NCBI GenBank assembly: GCA_029706075.1
Contig: JAINUG010000086.1
Span: 1,487,060-1,551,059, forward strand
DNA length: 64,000 nt
DNA from: Aldrovandia affinis
Lineage: Eukaryota > Chordata > Actinopteri > Notacanthiformes > Halosauridae
Reading direction: 5' to 3'
The translations under genes and the position numbers were made by a program. The notes under the pieces were generated by a model. The model worked only from the letters and a program-made list of their open reading frames with translations. It made no database searches and was not told where the DNA came from. Shown one piece after another: positions 11,601-23,900 of the stretch (position 1 is its first letter; each line of letters opens with the position of its first letter).

Positions 11601-11803
11601 ATGTCTGACAGCAAGAGCAGCCACAGTCCGCAGTCCTCCCTTTGTCCTGATGTTTTTATCGACGAGAGTGGCAATGCCCAAATGGAGATCGCAACAGTGA
11701 TCCAACCATTTAGGTTTGAGCCTAAAGCGCGGGCACCCGTTCGAGCGGTAGCCCCCCTCCCTATCCGCGACCAGGCCTTGGCACGAGTGGGAAACATTCA
11801 TTG
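11601..11803 (+). CDS. P2X7 intracellular-domain-like gene, exon 1
   Basis: ATG at 11601 opens a 67-codon exon that starts MSDSKSSHSPQ and includes IQPFRFEPKA and ARVGNIHW. A polar N-terminus, an 'IQPxxFEP' motif and a basic linker ending in W are, from memory, the usual start of fish proteins carrying the P2X7 intracellular (zinc-binding) domain. The exon ends TG|GTAAAG. The 161-bp intron ends TTGTAG|GTG, which restores W and leads straight into the Cys-rich exon. The match of phase and motif across the junction is the best support. It could be a minor host gene or a copy spread by a transposon. Confidence 0.6.
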
Positions 11804-11964
11804 GTAAAGTGAACACTATAACGTTAACTCCTTATAATGTGAATCATGAAAACGCTCGCATAGATCAAAACCGTAAATACATTTGTTTACCATTATTAAT
11901 TAGTTTCATATTCAGTGGCTGTAAAATCAATAGTAAAAGTGGGAAAACTATATTTCTGTTGTAG

Positions 11965-12190
11965 GTGCACCTGCAACAACTGTGTTGCAATGACCATGCA
12001 TAATGAGAGTGTCTGCTGTTGGGAGTACAGACAGACACTCAACACTACGCGTGAGTCCGTCCAACAGTACGAGTGTATTACCGTTCATGCAACTGTTTGC
12101 CTGGACATTCATGTCCTCAGGACGGCATATATGGGGTACAGGCAGGACTACAGTGACGACACTGAGGAAATCCCAACTCAGCATGAGTGA
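11965..12190 (+). CDS. P2X7 intracellular-domain-like gene, exon 2 (truncated or decayed)
   Basis: It continues W-CTCNNCVAMTMHNESVCC, a C-x-C-x2-C ... CC pattern matching the first half of the P2X7 intracellular (ballast) domain, which binds zinc ions in P2X7. The frame then reads TAYMGYRQDYSDDTEE and stops at 12188-12190, short of the usual domain end. A neighbouring frame just downstream reads SELRYTTKPFTN, resembling the family's 'LRYTAYRQF' block, so a frameshift near 12150-12180 is likely. A SINE follows at 12282 and no C-terminal remainder was found. The predicted product is 142 aa. It is either a pseudogene or a short paralogue. It lacks the P2X channel domain, so it is not P2X7 itself. 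Confidence 0.55.
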
Positions 12191-12281
12191 GTTGCGCTAC
12201 ACAACCAAACCCTTTACCAACAAGTGCCCGATTCCCTCCTGGAGAGCTGACACCCTAGCAGCCAGCTCCAGATCGTGTTCT

Positions 12282-12505
12282 GGCAGTGTAGTGTAATGGT
12301 TAGGGAGCTGGGCTTGTAATTTAGAGGTTGCAGGCTCAATTCCCAGGTGGGGCACTGTTGTTGTACCCTTGAGCAAGGTACTTAACCTGAATTGCTTCAA
12401 TAAAAATATCCAGCTGTTTAAATGGATTGTATGTAAAGAAATGTAAACTGTGTATGTTGCTCTGGATAAGAGCGTCTGCTAAATGCCTAAAATGTCAATC
12501 TAAAT
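12282..12505 (+). mobile_element. tRNA-SINE with L2-type tail, 7-bp duplication
   Basis: The head TAGTGTAATGGTTAGGGAGC (A box) and GCAGGCTCAATTCCC (B box) are followed by a body and the tail CTCTGGATAAGAGCGTCTGC with TAAATGCCTAAAATG. GTGTTCT flanks both sides (12275-12281 and 12506-12512). The tail matches the L2 3' ends in this window, so it was presumably mobilised by L2 reverse transcriptase. It sits just after the readable end of the P2X7-like gene. Confidence 0.85.
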
Positions 12506-12512
12506 GTGTTCT

Positions 12513-14021
12513 ATCTATTACGTCACATAAATTGCATTGTGGGTAGATTTATGAAGATTTGCCAGATTCTTGAGTTAAGTTTTTAAACTTCAAATATGCA
12601 TATGTGTTTTCAAATAAATATGATCACAAACTTACTATGTTATAGTTAGGGGGTATTTGAGAGACATGTGTCATCACTTTTGCAAGGTAAATTTGCTGGT
12701 GCCTATACTTTAAGTCATTCTGGGAGATGGGTTACTGCATCTCTTATGCACAGTGTACAAATATGGAGGATGGGCAAGCTTGGGAGATTATAATGGTTTG
12801 TCTGCACTGGGTCTTTAATCCTGCCAGGTTCTGGGAGAATTACTGCATCGGAATCCCACAATACCAGTAAACTGCAGGTCTAACACGAAGCAACACGTTC
12901 TCTGCATTACCACACATAATGCTTGAAACATTTCATTCCATAGATTCAGTGGCAGTGAAACTCCCCTTATGCATTACATTTACATAAATAAATGAAACTG
13001 TTCAAATCAACTTCAACACCACTTAGTTTCCTCTGAGATACATGTTCACCAATGCTTCCTGGCTGAGATTACGTATCATATCCATCCCACCGGAGGGATG
13101 CAATTGAGTTTGAGTGATGAGTTTGTGACTAGGTTAAGGAAACAGACAGGAAGCATGGAGCTCTCATTGTGCATGGTAATGAGCAAAATCAGGACAGGGA
13201 CTCAGCCATTCATGGCTTGCTCATTTTAGATGTAGGTCATGCGAGTGTTTTTTTAGTTCAGGAACATTTTTCAGGGTGGCAAACACAGAGCCTTGGGGGA
13301 CACCTATATTGATTATGTGGGCATCAGTTAAATCACCCTCATGCACATTGGAAATTGGTACTGTGAAAAACCTTTGAGGTCAAAAACACCCTCTTAGCCT
13401 TTGGTTTATGAATGAATCCCTTATGCCAGAGCTTTAATAACAGCCTCAAATACTGTATGCCATGGGCAACAAGCTCTTTCTTTTAGGACATAATTGACCC
13501 ATATCCCCCTAATGCATTATTCTGTATAAACACGGTGTGTGACTAGCCACATAACATACTCATTCACACTCAGTCAACCTTCAGTTTAACACTTCCCTCT
13601 TATTTGAAATAGAAAGAGAAACAAACAAATTATGTATCATTGGAAAGTATGAAATGAATAAGTATGAATCATCTTTATTTTTATGTAAACTGATGTGTTA
13701 TGCCCAATCACAAAAAAGTTGCAATTGAAAAACATCATATACAAATTATGAAAATATGTATTTGTACATTCATCATACATATTTATTCAATATATCATTC
13801 ATAATTTGTGGTGATATATGGTATGTCATATCAATTAAACATTTTAACAAATTAATATTATTATATACAAAATATTTGTGTAAATTATGTACAGATCAAT
13901 TCTTACAATCTTTCATTTATTTGTCACATCTACATTTACATGTAACCATTTTGAAATTTGACGTGAAGAGTTATATTCAGTTCGTATCATTCTCTGCAAT
14001 GCCACAAGTTCACCCCATTCT
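12513..14021. other. non-coding, AT-rich
   Basis: No gene recognised. 13600-14000 is very AT-rich and contains a 110-codon frame with no domain. Part of it is likely the 3' side of the piggyBac relic, whose end was not located. Confidence 0.5.
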
Positions 14022-14290
14022 TCATTTTGCTATTAGTTTACATTTTTTGCATGCCTTTTGTTTATTGTGTCTGTTGGGATCATCATAAGCAAACTTCTGG
14101 TAATGTAAGCGGCCAAAACATGGATCAGGATGCACTTCACATACCGAAGTCACGCAATTTCATATTTGTATTATGAGCTTTATTGTAAGCAATGCAAGCA
14201 TTTAGGATGGCGATGTCAAGCATGCACAAAATTATTTTATACTTACCACTTTAGTGACTTTGTTTGTCTCTTGTAGCAGGCAATTTTATT
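14022..14290 (-). pseudogene. piggyBac-type transposase C-terminal fragment
   Basis: Minus-strand frames read KIILCMLDIAILNACIAYNK, the conserved 'hLDhAhhNAhhhYK' block of piggyBac/PGBD transposases. After a frame change they read CEVHPDPCFGRLHYQKFAYD and a C-terminal Cys pair ACKKCK before a stop at 14022-14024. This order (LD-x-NA helix, linker, Cys-rich end) fits a piggyBac C-terminus. A 4-nt insertion near 14247 and further stops upstream (14290-14380) show decay. The catalytic DDD part and the terminal repeats were not found. Confidence 0.75.
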
Positions 14291-14624
14291 GTCAGTGGTC
14301 AGCCCCGCCGCATGTGTTTGTTATATAATGATAGCGCTTGTGCAGTCTACGGAAAATCCTGTACTTCGGCGGATATGGGTTAAGGTTCTCAATGGGGAAG
14401 CAAGCTATAGAAAACCATCAGCAGACATTGACATCTAAACCACACATGAAACATAAATTAGAAGGTTGCTGTCGTTCAGGTATTCCATAAACTGACAACT
14501 AACTAGGGCATTCTAAAAATGACAGGTAAGCCCTTTGAAGATACATTTCAAAGCAGCTTAATTGATAGATCCAAGAGTCACAAATTCCCTGTCAGCTAGT
14601 TGCAAATCAGATGTCGATGTTTAC
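14291..14624. other. decayed piggyBac body, then non-coding
   Basis: Minus-strand 14291-14340 may still be piggyBac-derived but is unreadable. Nothing was recognised in the rest. Confidence 0.35.
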
Positions 14625-14815
14625 AGTCAGGATGGCACTACTTTTCAGCATGGATGAAAAAGGCTGGCAGCGCTAGGTCGTGGTGCTTCACCTGAATAAT
14701 CTCTGACATTACGACAGAAAAGCCGCCTGTATGAACACACCAGCTTCTCAAAAGATGTGCAAACACACACCTACTTGAATGATGCCCCAACCCTACACCC
14801 CTCCCCCACTCAACC
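14625..14815 (+). repeat. unclassified dispersed repeat, copy 2
   Basis: Same orientation and block order as 10190-10395, ending AATGATGCCCCAACCCTACA and C-rich. The divergence is clear but moderate. The relation was seen by eye and not aligned. Confidence 0.7.
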
Positions 14816-17408
14816 CACCCCCAACATCAGTAGGGATTTCTGCCTGTGTGCAGCGCTGTCACTTTACCTGTGAAATAATGTATGGGCTCTCCAACACCTA
14901 TTATTCACAGTGGTTTTTTTCCCCCGTTTACGTTTTGCAAATACCAAGCCCTTGGCCTAAGTCTTGTGGGCACTGCTTATTCATTTATAAAGGCCACATG
15001 ATGTGACAAGACCTCCTTTCAGCACAACATGATTAAAAATATGTAGTAATGCAAAACAATTATAAAAATCTCAAGTTCACAGAGTATGGATGACCTCTGA
15101 ACCAACAAAATGTCTAAATTAATGTCTAACGTGCCACTTCTTCTACCCACAAAAAACTTGTACTTCAATTTCCAGTTTCAAAACACTTCCTTTTCTAGAT
15201 TAGTAATTATGATAACAATAATTATGGTTATAATAATGCACTGTGTTGATAGTGGACTCAGTGTTACCCAGAGGGGCAGAAGACCTGTTTTAAATGTATG
15301 GAGCCAAGGTGGATGAAGATATGGAAAAGAAGATTTATGCACCTTCCGGGGATTTGAACACCATTAACTTCAGTGGGGAAAAAAGCATTCTGAACAAATG
15401 AGGGGTGACAAGTTCACTAATTGCAAATGACAAATTCAGTGTCAATGGTGGGCTCACTGGTGCACTGGCTCAAGAGAGCAATAAATAAATAAAACTTATA
15501 ATGAAAAAAGCCTTACAGCAGCAGGTTTGATTTAAAATGCATGGATGAGGCAGACATATATCTCAACCAAGGGCAGAATTTCCAAGAATTTCTGCAATCC
15601 AGAGCAATACGTGGAGGAAGCGGAGTGGCATACATCCCTGCACATTCAAAAATACCTTTTCACCCCGTTGAATGGTTGCGCTGCATTCGTTTGGAGAAAT
15701 AATTATATTAAACAAGCATAAAAGTAGTCACCATGGCTACAATTAGTATTAAGCAAGAAAATAATTACAAGCCTTGCCACCTCCCACTGGGAGCAGTAAC
15801 CTTGGTGAGGCTGAAATACAAAGAAACATGCGGTATATGGAATGTGTAAATGCAAAAAGATTTGTTTTGTTGTCGTTGCAAAGAACGCACTTGGGGAATC
15901 CTTTTAATCTCTAAGGAAAATGCTCACGCTTATTTTACATGGCTACCCGATTAAAAAACTAAGATAATTAATCTAGGTAACACATTATATGAAGTTAGGT
16001 AACCAACTTCCTCAAACGCCTTTTTTGAGCCATAAATAAGTAATGTTTCAGGTGCGTGTTCAGCCATGTGAATTGACTGGCAGGAGACCTGTGCCACCAG
16101 GAATAGAAAATATGCAAAAGAGCGGCCGACCCCCCGACGTGCACGGATGCATGACTTATCTGCTCCGAGCAGCTTATACAGGGGCCTTGCTGCTCACATT
16201 ACTGGAACTATCTCACCCAAGGAAAGTCTAACAGCACTAAAGGAGGAATTGGGCAAAAATAATTGAGAGGGACACGAGAGGTAATTTGTGCGACTGCTCA
16301 AAGTAAACTTCATATCAGAACTGCTCCCATGGCTAGGAAGCCTAGAGTGGCTATTTCCAGAGGAGCTATCCATTTCTTATTACATTTTCAACAACTCTGA
16401 ATTGTTTCTAAGTGACAGTAGATTAAACTCTTCCAATGACAGCTGTCCAATAATGACCTGTGGCTAAGGCTTCATCTGTCCTCATTGGATACGAGAAGGG
16501 AGACCATGTCAGGTCTGTCTGAAAGAGGTGACACAAGGCTCTGTTTAACATGATTAAACAATGATTGATTTGGTGCAATCAGTCTAACATGCAGCTCATT
16601 TTAAAATCAATTTAGTGTTAGTGTGTACCACAGCAAATATATATACTGTATATAATACAACAAAGATATATAGTACAATACATAACCACATATTAAATAC
16701 TGGGGGTATAATGAAAGGGAATGTTTTATATCAACAAATTATTGGGGGGAACAGATATGACTGTTTTGAATATTGGGGCCCCCAGTTGTTACACCTATGG
16801 TATAATACATCATAGATATAAAACAGCTAGATATCTTTGGCATGACAATGACATAAAGTAAAATATTGTTATATTTATAATAAATTATCAACCAGTACTA
16901 ATATTGCAAGCAGGTAATACAGATTTAATATATACAGCTAATATGCAATAACCATTTTCCTCATTTTATCCCTCTTAAAAGTTTAATTTCTGCTAGTTGT
17001 ATAAATGAGGGGTAATCTCTTGCTTGCTGTGAGAAATTGGAATCTTATTATATCCTGTAATATTTCACACAACTCTTGCAGAAAAACGTGAGCAGCTAAA
17101 AATGTTCAGCACTAATGTGGAGATATCGGATTAAAATCCCATTTCTCTGCTGCCTTACACGATAGAGGATTTGGGTGGAGGGGCTGATATGTCTGTCAGA
17201 CACCTTCCCCGGGTGCTGGAGCCCACTCACGTAAAACAACCCCCCCCCCCATCTCCCCATTTTCAGATTAAAGACCAGGAGCTAATTTTGTTGCTACCTC
17301 ACAATTCCAGCCATAAACCCATCGTAATCCTCATGGGCTTGAATAAAACTGGAGGATCTCCTGCCTGTTATATCCTGAACTTGTCAGCGGACACTTTTTG
17401 GTGTCTCT
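14816..17408. other. non-coding; possible regulatory DNA
   Basis: No exon or element recognised. 15840-16520 has balanced, low-repeat sequence with TAAT-rich motifs that could be conserved non-coding DNA. 16600-16950 is AT-rich simple-type DNA. Confidence 0.4.
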
Positions 17409-17436
17409 CACACACACACACACACACAAACACACA
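17409..17436. repeat. CA microsatellite
   Basis: About a dozen CA units, interrupted once, flanked by CT-rich DNA (17447-17470). Confidence 0.9.
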
Positions 17437-17817
17437 GCCACACATCCCTCTGTCTCTCTCTCTTGCTCTCCAGTGTACAAATTCATAGCTATGGAGCAGG
17501 CTCCCAACAGCAGAACGAGTCAGGAGGTAGGGGGAAGGACGGAGAGTGATGTGGCATGAAACCATCGATGGTCGTCCCCAGTGCAGAGGAACAGCTAGTG
17601 CAAGAACCAACTCAGATACCCTTTAAAGATGCACTGACCATCAGGAAGGAGCCTTTTAATATTCTAAGTGTTAAGGCTATTTTAGCCACACAAAAATATA
17701 GGCCCAATTATTATTGTTATTTTCTTTGGATAAAAATAAAACAGAGATATGTACTTCCCCACAATGGTTTTTGTTTTCATCAGTATTCTGAAACCATTTT
17801 TTGTAATGCTTCAAATG

Positions 17818-18611
17818 TAAAATAACTAAACCCTTCACTGGCATGTCTTATGTGTAAAATACCTAAGCCCTACATTGGCATGTTGTATGTGTAAAATAAA
17901 CCCTACATTGGCATGTTGTATGTGTAAAATAAACCCTACATTGGCATGTTTTATGTGTAAAATAAACCCTACATTAGCATGTTGTATGTGTAAAATAACT
18001 AAGCCCTACATTAGCATGTTTTATGTGTAAAATAAACCCTACATTAGCATGTTGTATGTGTAAAATAACTAAGCCCTACATTAGCATGTTTTATGTGCAA
18101 AATAACTAAGCCCTTCATTGGCATGTTTTATGTGTAAAATAATTAAGCCCTTCATTGGCATGTTTTATGTGTAAAATAAACCCTACATTAGCATGTTTTA
18201 TGTTTTAGCATGTTGTATGTGTAAAATAAAACCATTGGCATGTTTTATGTGTAAAATAATTAAGCCCTTCATTGGCATGTTTTATGTGTAAAATAACTAA
18301 GCCCTACATTGGCATGTTTTATGTGTAAAATAATTAAGCCCTTCATTGGCATGTTTTATGTGTAAAATAAACCCTACATTGGCATGTTTTATGTGTAAAA
18401 TAAACCCTACATTAGCATGTTTTATGTGTAAAATAACTAAGCCCTACATTGGCATGTTTTATGTGTAAAATAACTAAGCCCTTCATTGGCATGTTTTATG
18501 TGTAAAATAACTAAGCCCTACATTGGCATGTTTTATGTGTAAAATAACTAAGCCCTTCATTGGCATGTTTTATGTGTAAGATAATTAAGCCCTTCATTGG
18601 CATGTTTTATG
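17818..18611. repeat. minisatellite, about 23 units of 33 and 37 bp
   Basis: The unit core is GGCATGTTTTATGTGTAAAA. It is followed either by TAAACCCTACATT (33-bp unit) or by TAACTAAGCCCTACATT and variants (37-bp unit). About 23 copies of GCATGT were counted. Both unit types are intermixed, and TTGTATG/TTTTATG and AGCATG/GGCATG variants occur. One unit near 18189-18215 is rearranged (TTTTATGTTTTAGCATG). Confidence 0.95.
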
Positions 18612-19739
18612 CATCAGAGGGCGAGTGAGGGTTGGAGGAGGTCAGTAGGATAATCACAGATCTCCAGCAAGTACTCAATAATGTATTACATGGTAACTGG
18701 GGTCTGAATGATCACTGCCTTATGAAAGAGCAGGTTGCCCTTGATAGATGGCCTGTGTTCTAAACTGAAGTAAAATTAACTTCCCTGTGCCATTTCAGCA
18801 TCGAACATGTCTACTTTTTGCAGTTGGTGATAAACTTCTGGATTACCTTAGTTTTGACTGATTTTATTGATTTGGGCAATATCACATTGTGTGTTCAGTC
18901 TGGTTTATAGGTAATGATTCTCAATGTACATTTTACACCATAACAGGTGTAAGGAACAGATTTACTAAAGGATTGTTAATCGAACGCAAAATCAGTCGCT
19001 AAAAGGCCACAATATCTACATCAGATTTACTAAGCGGTCACAAGGGGTAAAATCGCTATTAAGATGTCATTTTTGGGGATAAGTCACTTTGCTACTTTCC
19101 TTTAGATGAATAGTTAAATCTGTTCATGCATATGTATCCATGGGGTGAACACGCTAAAACAGGGTGGATATTTCGTAAATTAGGTTGATTAAGTATTCCA
19201 TCGGATTTACTAAAGCATGCCTTAATTGCAACTCTCCTCTTTGCATGACAATTTTAAGAACTTCTCAAATCTCACACAAACCGTGCCGATAGCGTGACCA
19301 TAATTTAAAACAGTTTTGAAACAATCGGAACATCACAGACGGCACAAAGACTGGATCGGGAGAATTGCGATTGTGTCTCTGACCCTCTCACGTTATGAGA
19401 TCATTGAGACCAAACATCCCAATCAAGCTGGCAACATCTGGATTTTATCCCGATCATGAAAGGTTGCCTGCAATGCCAAACTGGGGCTAAACCAAGGCTG
19501 ATATCATGTAGTGTACACTGGGAATTAGTGTGTGCTCCCAACCCATCTAAGTAATCCAAATAAATAAGGTTAACTTTCAATGTAACTACTATGTAACTTT
19601 ATTCAATAAAACCCCCAATATATGCTTATTTAATGTTACAGAAAACATAACATTTGTAGCTTGTGCTAATTAAAAGATAATGGTACTAACAGTATTAAAA
19701 GTATACTTGGCCTACGCATGAGTACATGTCTGCGTGTCT
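18612..19739. other. non-coding stretch
   Basis: No gene or mobile element recognised. 18960-19210 repeats words such as 'GGATTTACTAAA' and 'AGATTTACTAA', suggesting an old repeat. Confidence 0.4.
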
Positions 19740-20010
19740 TTTAGCAACTGTTTCATTTTTATTTTTAAATGATAAGTCATGCTCTTTTAAGTCATGCTCT
19801 TTCTTAGTCTCTCTAGGTAGAGCATTCCACACACTAGTCCCTTTGATGCTAAAAGCATTCTGACCAATTGCAGTTCTGCAGTTTGGGACAATGCAGTTTC
19901 CCTCTACTGCCTTCCTAGTGAACGGGCCAACACCTTGGTGGGATGTGACTAGGTCACAAAGTGAGGAGGGAGCCAGGCCATGTGTGCATTTGAAAAAATG
20001 TTTATCTCTG
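19740..20010 (-). pseudogene. LINE reverse-transcriptase C-terminal fragment
   Basis: The minus strand reads GLAPSSLCDLVTSHQGVGPF and later FSIKGTSVWNALPRETK. 'GLAPxYL' and 'SVWNxLP' are the common C-terminal blocks of non-LTR retrotransposon proteins of the L2/CR1/Rex kind. The frame is open over about 60 codons and then drifts into an AT-rich tail. 5' truncated; the clade is not assigned. Confidence 0.75.
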
Positions 20011-20887
20011 ATTTATATAACATCTAAATTAGATAGCATCTGTATTGCATCATCATGTACTGAATGTACTGATGATATTTCCAGAGGACGGCTCTAATTC
20101 TACTCTACATGAAGAGTTCAGTGAAGTCAAATCTGTGAAATCAGAACAAAACAACTGTAAACATGGACAGCAGTGTGAATAGAAACTAGTCCCTCAGTTG
20201 GAAGTGGAAGACTAGCTGGAGCCAATGTTGATGCAGTCAGTTATTTCAGGTGCACGATATCCACTGCCTGTGCCTGGGTGGCAGACCTGGCCTGGTGGCC
20301 TACATTATGCTCACATAATCATCACACATCACTTCTATCCTGATGGGAGATTTTCGCAGTTAAAACAAATACAATCACATTCCATTACAGTCAATTTTGC
20401 CTTCTACACTAGGCCTGATGTCACCATGCAACTTTTTTCCTTCTGCACGATCGCTCAGCTTAGTGTGATTTCTGTCTTGATGCTTTGCAACTTCTACCAC
20501 ACCAGGGTGGGAGGAAATTCTTGTGCCTTGTAGACCAACTCACAGATCTGTGATTCTGTTGTGGGATCACAATGCGACTCTGATTGATTAAACTCTGTCT
20601 TGGGGATGTGTCAGCCAGAATTTCATCTCTCCCCTGTGTAGACCCATCAACCATACATTTTCAAGTCAAGCAGATGGGAAATGGGAGAACCTTGGATTAA
20701 GTGACATTCGGGTCAACACAATTTGGAGTTCACTGTTAACACAATTTCAGGACTCAAGGCCTTTCTTTGCAATGGCACTCCAGAGCATGTGTAGTGGAGC
20801 TTGGAAGACATCAGTTAAGCACATGAGCGTCCGTTGCAGAAAGTGATGTCGATAAGAGTATGATTAGTTCCCTTGGCTGGGAACTCT
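20011..20887. other. non-coding stretch
   Basis: No gene recognised. The open frames at 20225-20533 and 20460-20654 overlap on opposite strands and lack any domain. Confidence 0.45.
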
Positions 20888-20960
20888 GGTCTTTAGCTCA
20901 GTGGGCTAATCATGTCTTTTGTGGCATTGGGTCAGAACTGCAGTCAGAACCAACTCCGTT
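20888..20960 (+). repeat. possible tRNA-SINE head fragment
   Basis: TAGCTCAGTGGG at 20894-20905 fits the A-box consensus exactly. The B-box region (GGGTCAGAACT) is degenerate and no tail follows. It is too degraded to be a tRNA gene. Confidence 0.35.
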
Positions 20961-23900
20961 ACACATGCACTATTCTGTCTTCAACTTCTTAATTTCTGAC
21001 ACAGAAGTGTTGATACAGAACATCAAAGCAGAGGAAAAACAGAATGAACAAACCCAACCAAAGATCAATAAACCACCTTGCTGTGCAGATATTCAGCGAA
21101 GGACGGAAACAAAATGAAAGCCCTCTTTAGCGGGCGCTGCTTTCACACACCCCCGGTCCTGAAAAGATCAATTGTTTTAATGATCAGTCCCTAATTAATC
21201 CGAGGAGCAATGGTTTCAAACTGTCAATGAAAGCCCTGGATCAAAGCTGTTAACAGACTGCTACTGACTAAAAGCAGGACACATCTAGATGGAAAAAAGA
21301 AACAGTCAAATAAAAAAGAGAGGGACCGAGTGCACCGTTTACTGAGTGTAAACAAAGATAGAGCAAATGGTGCGATGCCTGTGTCCTCTCTCAGACAAAG
21401 AAGAAGCTCTGCATTCACTTATCTGTCATTTCTCTCTGATGGCATATCAGTGGGTCAACGGTCAGTGGATGGTACATGGTGACAGTTGCCTGTCTGCTAA
21501 ACTATTTTTTTTAAATGTAATTGATCTGTTGGGGACCTAATGCAATAAAACATACACATTGTTAAAATAAATGATACATAATAGTTTTTAATAGAACAAG
21601 AACCATGTGGAGGTGACCAATGAAAGGTAAAGTGTCTATCACTGCACTATATATGTAAAAGAGCATATTCGCACAACTCTCTCTTGAATGTGGATGCTAA
21701 CACAGTTACTGATTTTACCACAGGTTCAACAATTTGCTCGAAGATAGGTCACTTGGCATCTCTCACTCTGTGTTCTGTATTTCATGCTTATTAAGAATGA
21801 AGAACTTTTGGTTTTAAATATTGAATTAGCCCAATCATTTATTTAATCTGACATTTTTGATAGAGTCATGAGCTACAGCTGCTGACTGTGCATGAATCCT
21901 TGGGGAAAATGTTTTACCGTGGTCCGATATAGGAGTGAACCAGCATTGGTGTATACAACCGTTTATACAATAAAGGCAGAATAATTTGTTGGAACAAAAA
22001 CCAGCATACACAATGTCCCTACAGAAATAGAGATGTGCACCCCTGGTTTATCACTGCCATGTCTCAGTCTTCTCACTTAAAAATATAACACACTGCATAG
22101 GGCTGCTCCCTGGACAAGCGTTGGCCCTGAGACTGCAGGACTGAGAGGGGTTAAGAACAAACACTTTTTTTGTACAGCAAACAGAATTTTGTTACTGCAC
22201 CAACCCCCCCAAATAAATCCTGAAATCCGTACTTTATCGATATAGATCCAGTTCAGTATTCACTTCAAAAAAGTATCCTCAAAGACCTTCAGGGTGAATA
22301 CTGTGGTGCTCCTTGGATAACTGCTTCCTAGCCTCTGAAGATACACTGAGGAAGCTTGAAACGGTGGAACAACCAAATCAAGGGAGTACAGGGAGAGGAC
22401 AAGGAGGACAAATTTTACAATGCTTGGCTGAAGCTGCTATTTTTGATACAAACAAGGTAATCTCTCAGCATGTAGTTTCTTTTCTTTAATCTGTTGTTGA
22501 GCCCGACTGTCTCATTCTCGACTGACATGCTACCCTACAGAACACGTGGATTGCACTGTCCACACCTGCAAGGGATGAATGTGGTAGCCTATAACACAAC
22601 CACAAAATATTCCACTTCACCTTGGGATCGAAACACTTCCCGCTCATCTGATCCAAATTGATTGTACTGTGACCTCAATATGGTCATTTCACACTGCTGA
22701 AAGAGAGCAGATTAATCAGCGCCACTAGCACAAACATCTACAGAAAAAATATGTAGAGAAGAAAATGCCAGAAGCATTCAAACTTGCTTGTGAGGCCTGC
22801 TTCTGGGGCCTTGACCACAGGGGGGCCAGAGATGGATAAAAACACAGTTTTCTGGATCAAAAAACAGACCATACTCTTCTGTTGGCTAGGGCTTTGGAAA
22901 CCACGTTTGCTTATCGTATTTATTCATGAAATAGTGTCAATAAATGTTGAAAAGAACAACCCACTTGAGATTCTTAATTTAATTACTGTACACATGTTCT
23001 CACTGAGTTGCAATGTCTGACATGTCGTGGATCTGATTAAGTTATGATTGCATTTCACAGAAATGTCAGGGAAACAGAAACCATGACAACATGCTGTCAA
23101 AAATGAAGAGGGTTTCTTGTTCCTTTCTTCCTGTGTGTGGAACTGTACGTTTTTGAGTACCTCACAGACACAACAAGATTACAAGGAGACAACCCCACTG
23201 CATCCCAAGCTATCATTAACAGGATTAAATCACTGCTTCCAAAGTACTGTTATAAAACACAATGGTTATAACATCTCCCTAGAAGTGATCTGGTAATTAC
23301 ATGGGCTGGGAGGATTGGAATAGCAGAGAAAATAAACAAACAGAAACACAGAGACACAGAGTGGGGTGCATTCTCAGCAAGGCCATAGATAAGGTACTAC
23401 GTTTCCCCCAAGTATCCCACAATCCCCTGGGCGCAGTGGCCTGGGATGTTTTGCGCTGTTTTTGCTATAATTTGAATGCAACACTTTATTCACCTTCCCC
23501 TGAAATATGCTGACAGGACGCATGAGCTCTAGCGAATCGCGGGCCGGCTACAGAGATCTGCTGACAGGTAGACTTGGCCTGCAGAGTCCCTGCTGGCTGG
23601 GTGGCGGGCTGTGACACGTGTGTGCATGCCTGCCCTGGATTCCGTGGAAAGAGAAGCTGAGTAAAGAGCAAAACAATGCTCAATAACCCTTATGGGTGGG
23701 GGCGGGGCTGGAGGTGGGTAGTTGAGGGGCGGGGGTACTCCGAACCAAATCCTGCTTCGCTCAAAGGGGCATCCTCATAATCTGCTCATCTGAGGCAGCA
23801 TTAGAACAAGAACAGCATTAAACCATGGTTGTGGGTATTTGCACAGGGCATTGGAAATCATTAATGTACTATAAGGACGGCTGCCGGAGGGAACACATAC

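Noticed and set aside
20894..20955. tRNA gene (TAGCTCAGTGGG motif)
   Set aside because: A perfect A box but no proper B box or acceptor stem; most likely a SINE remnant.
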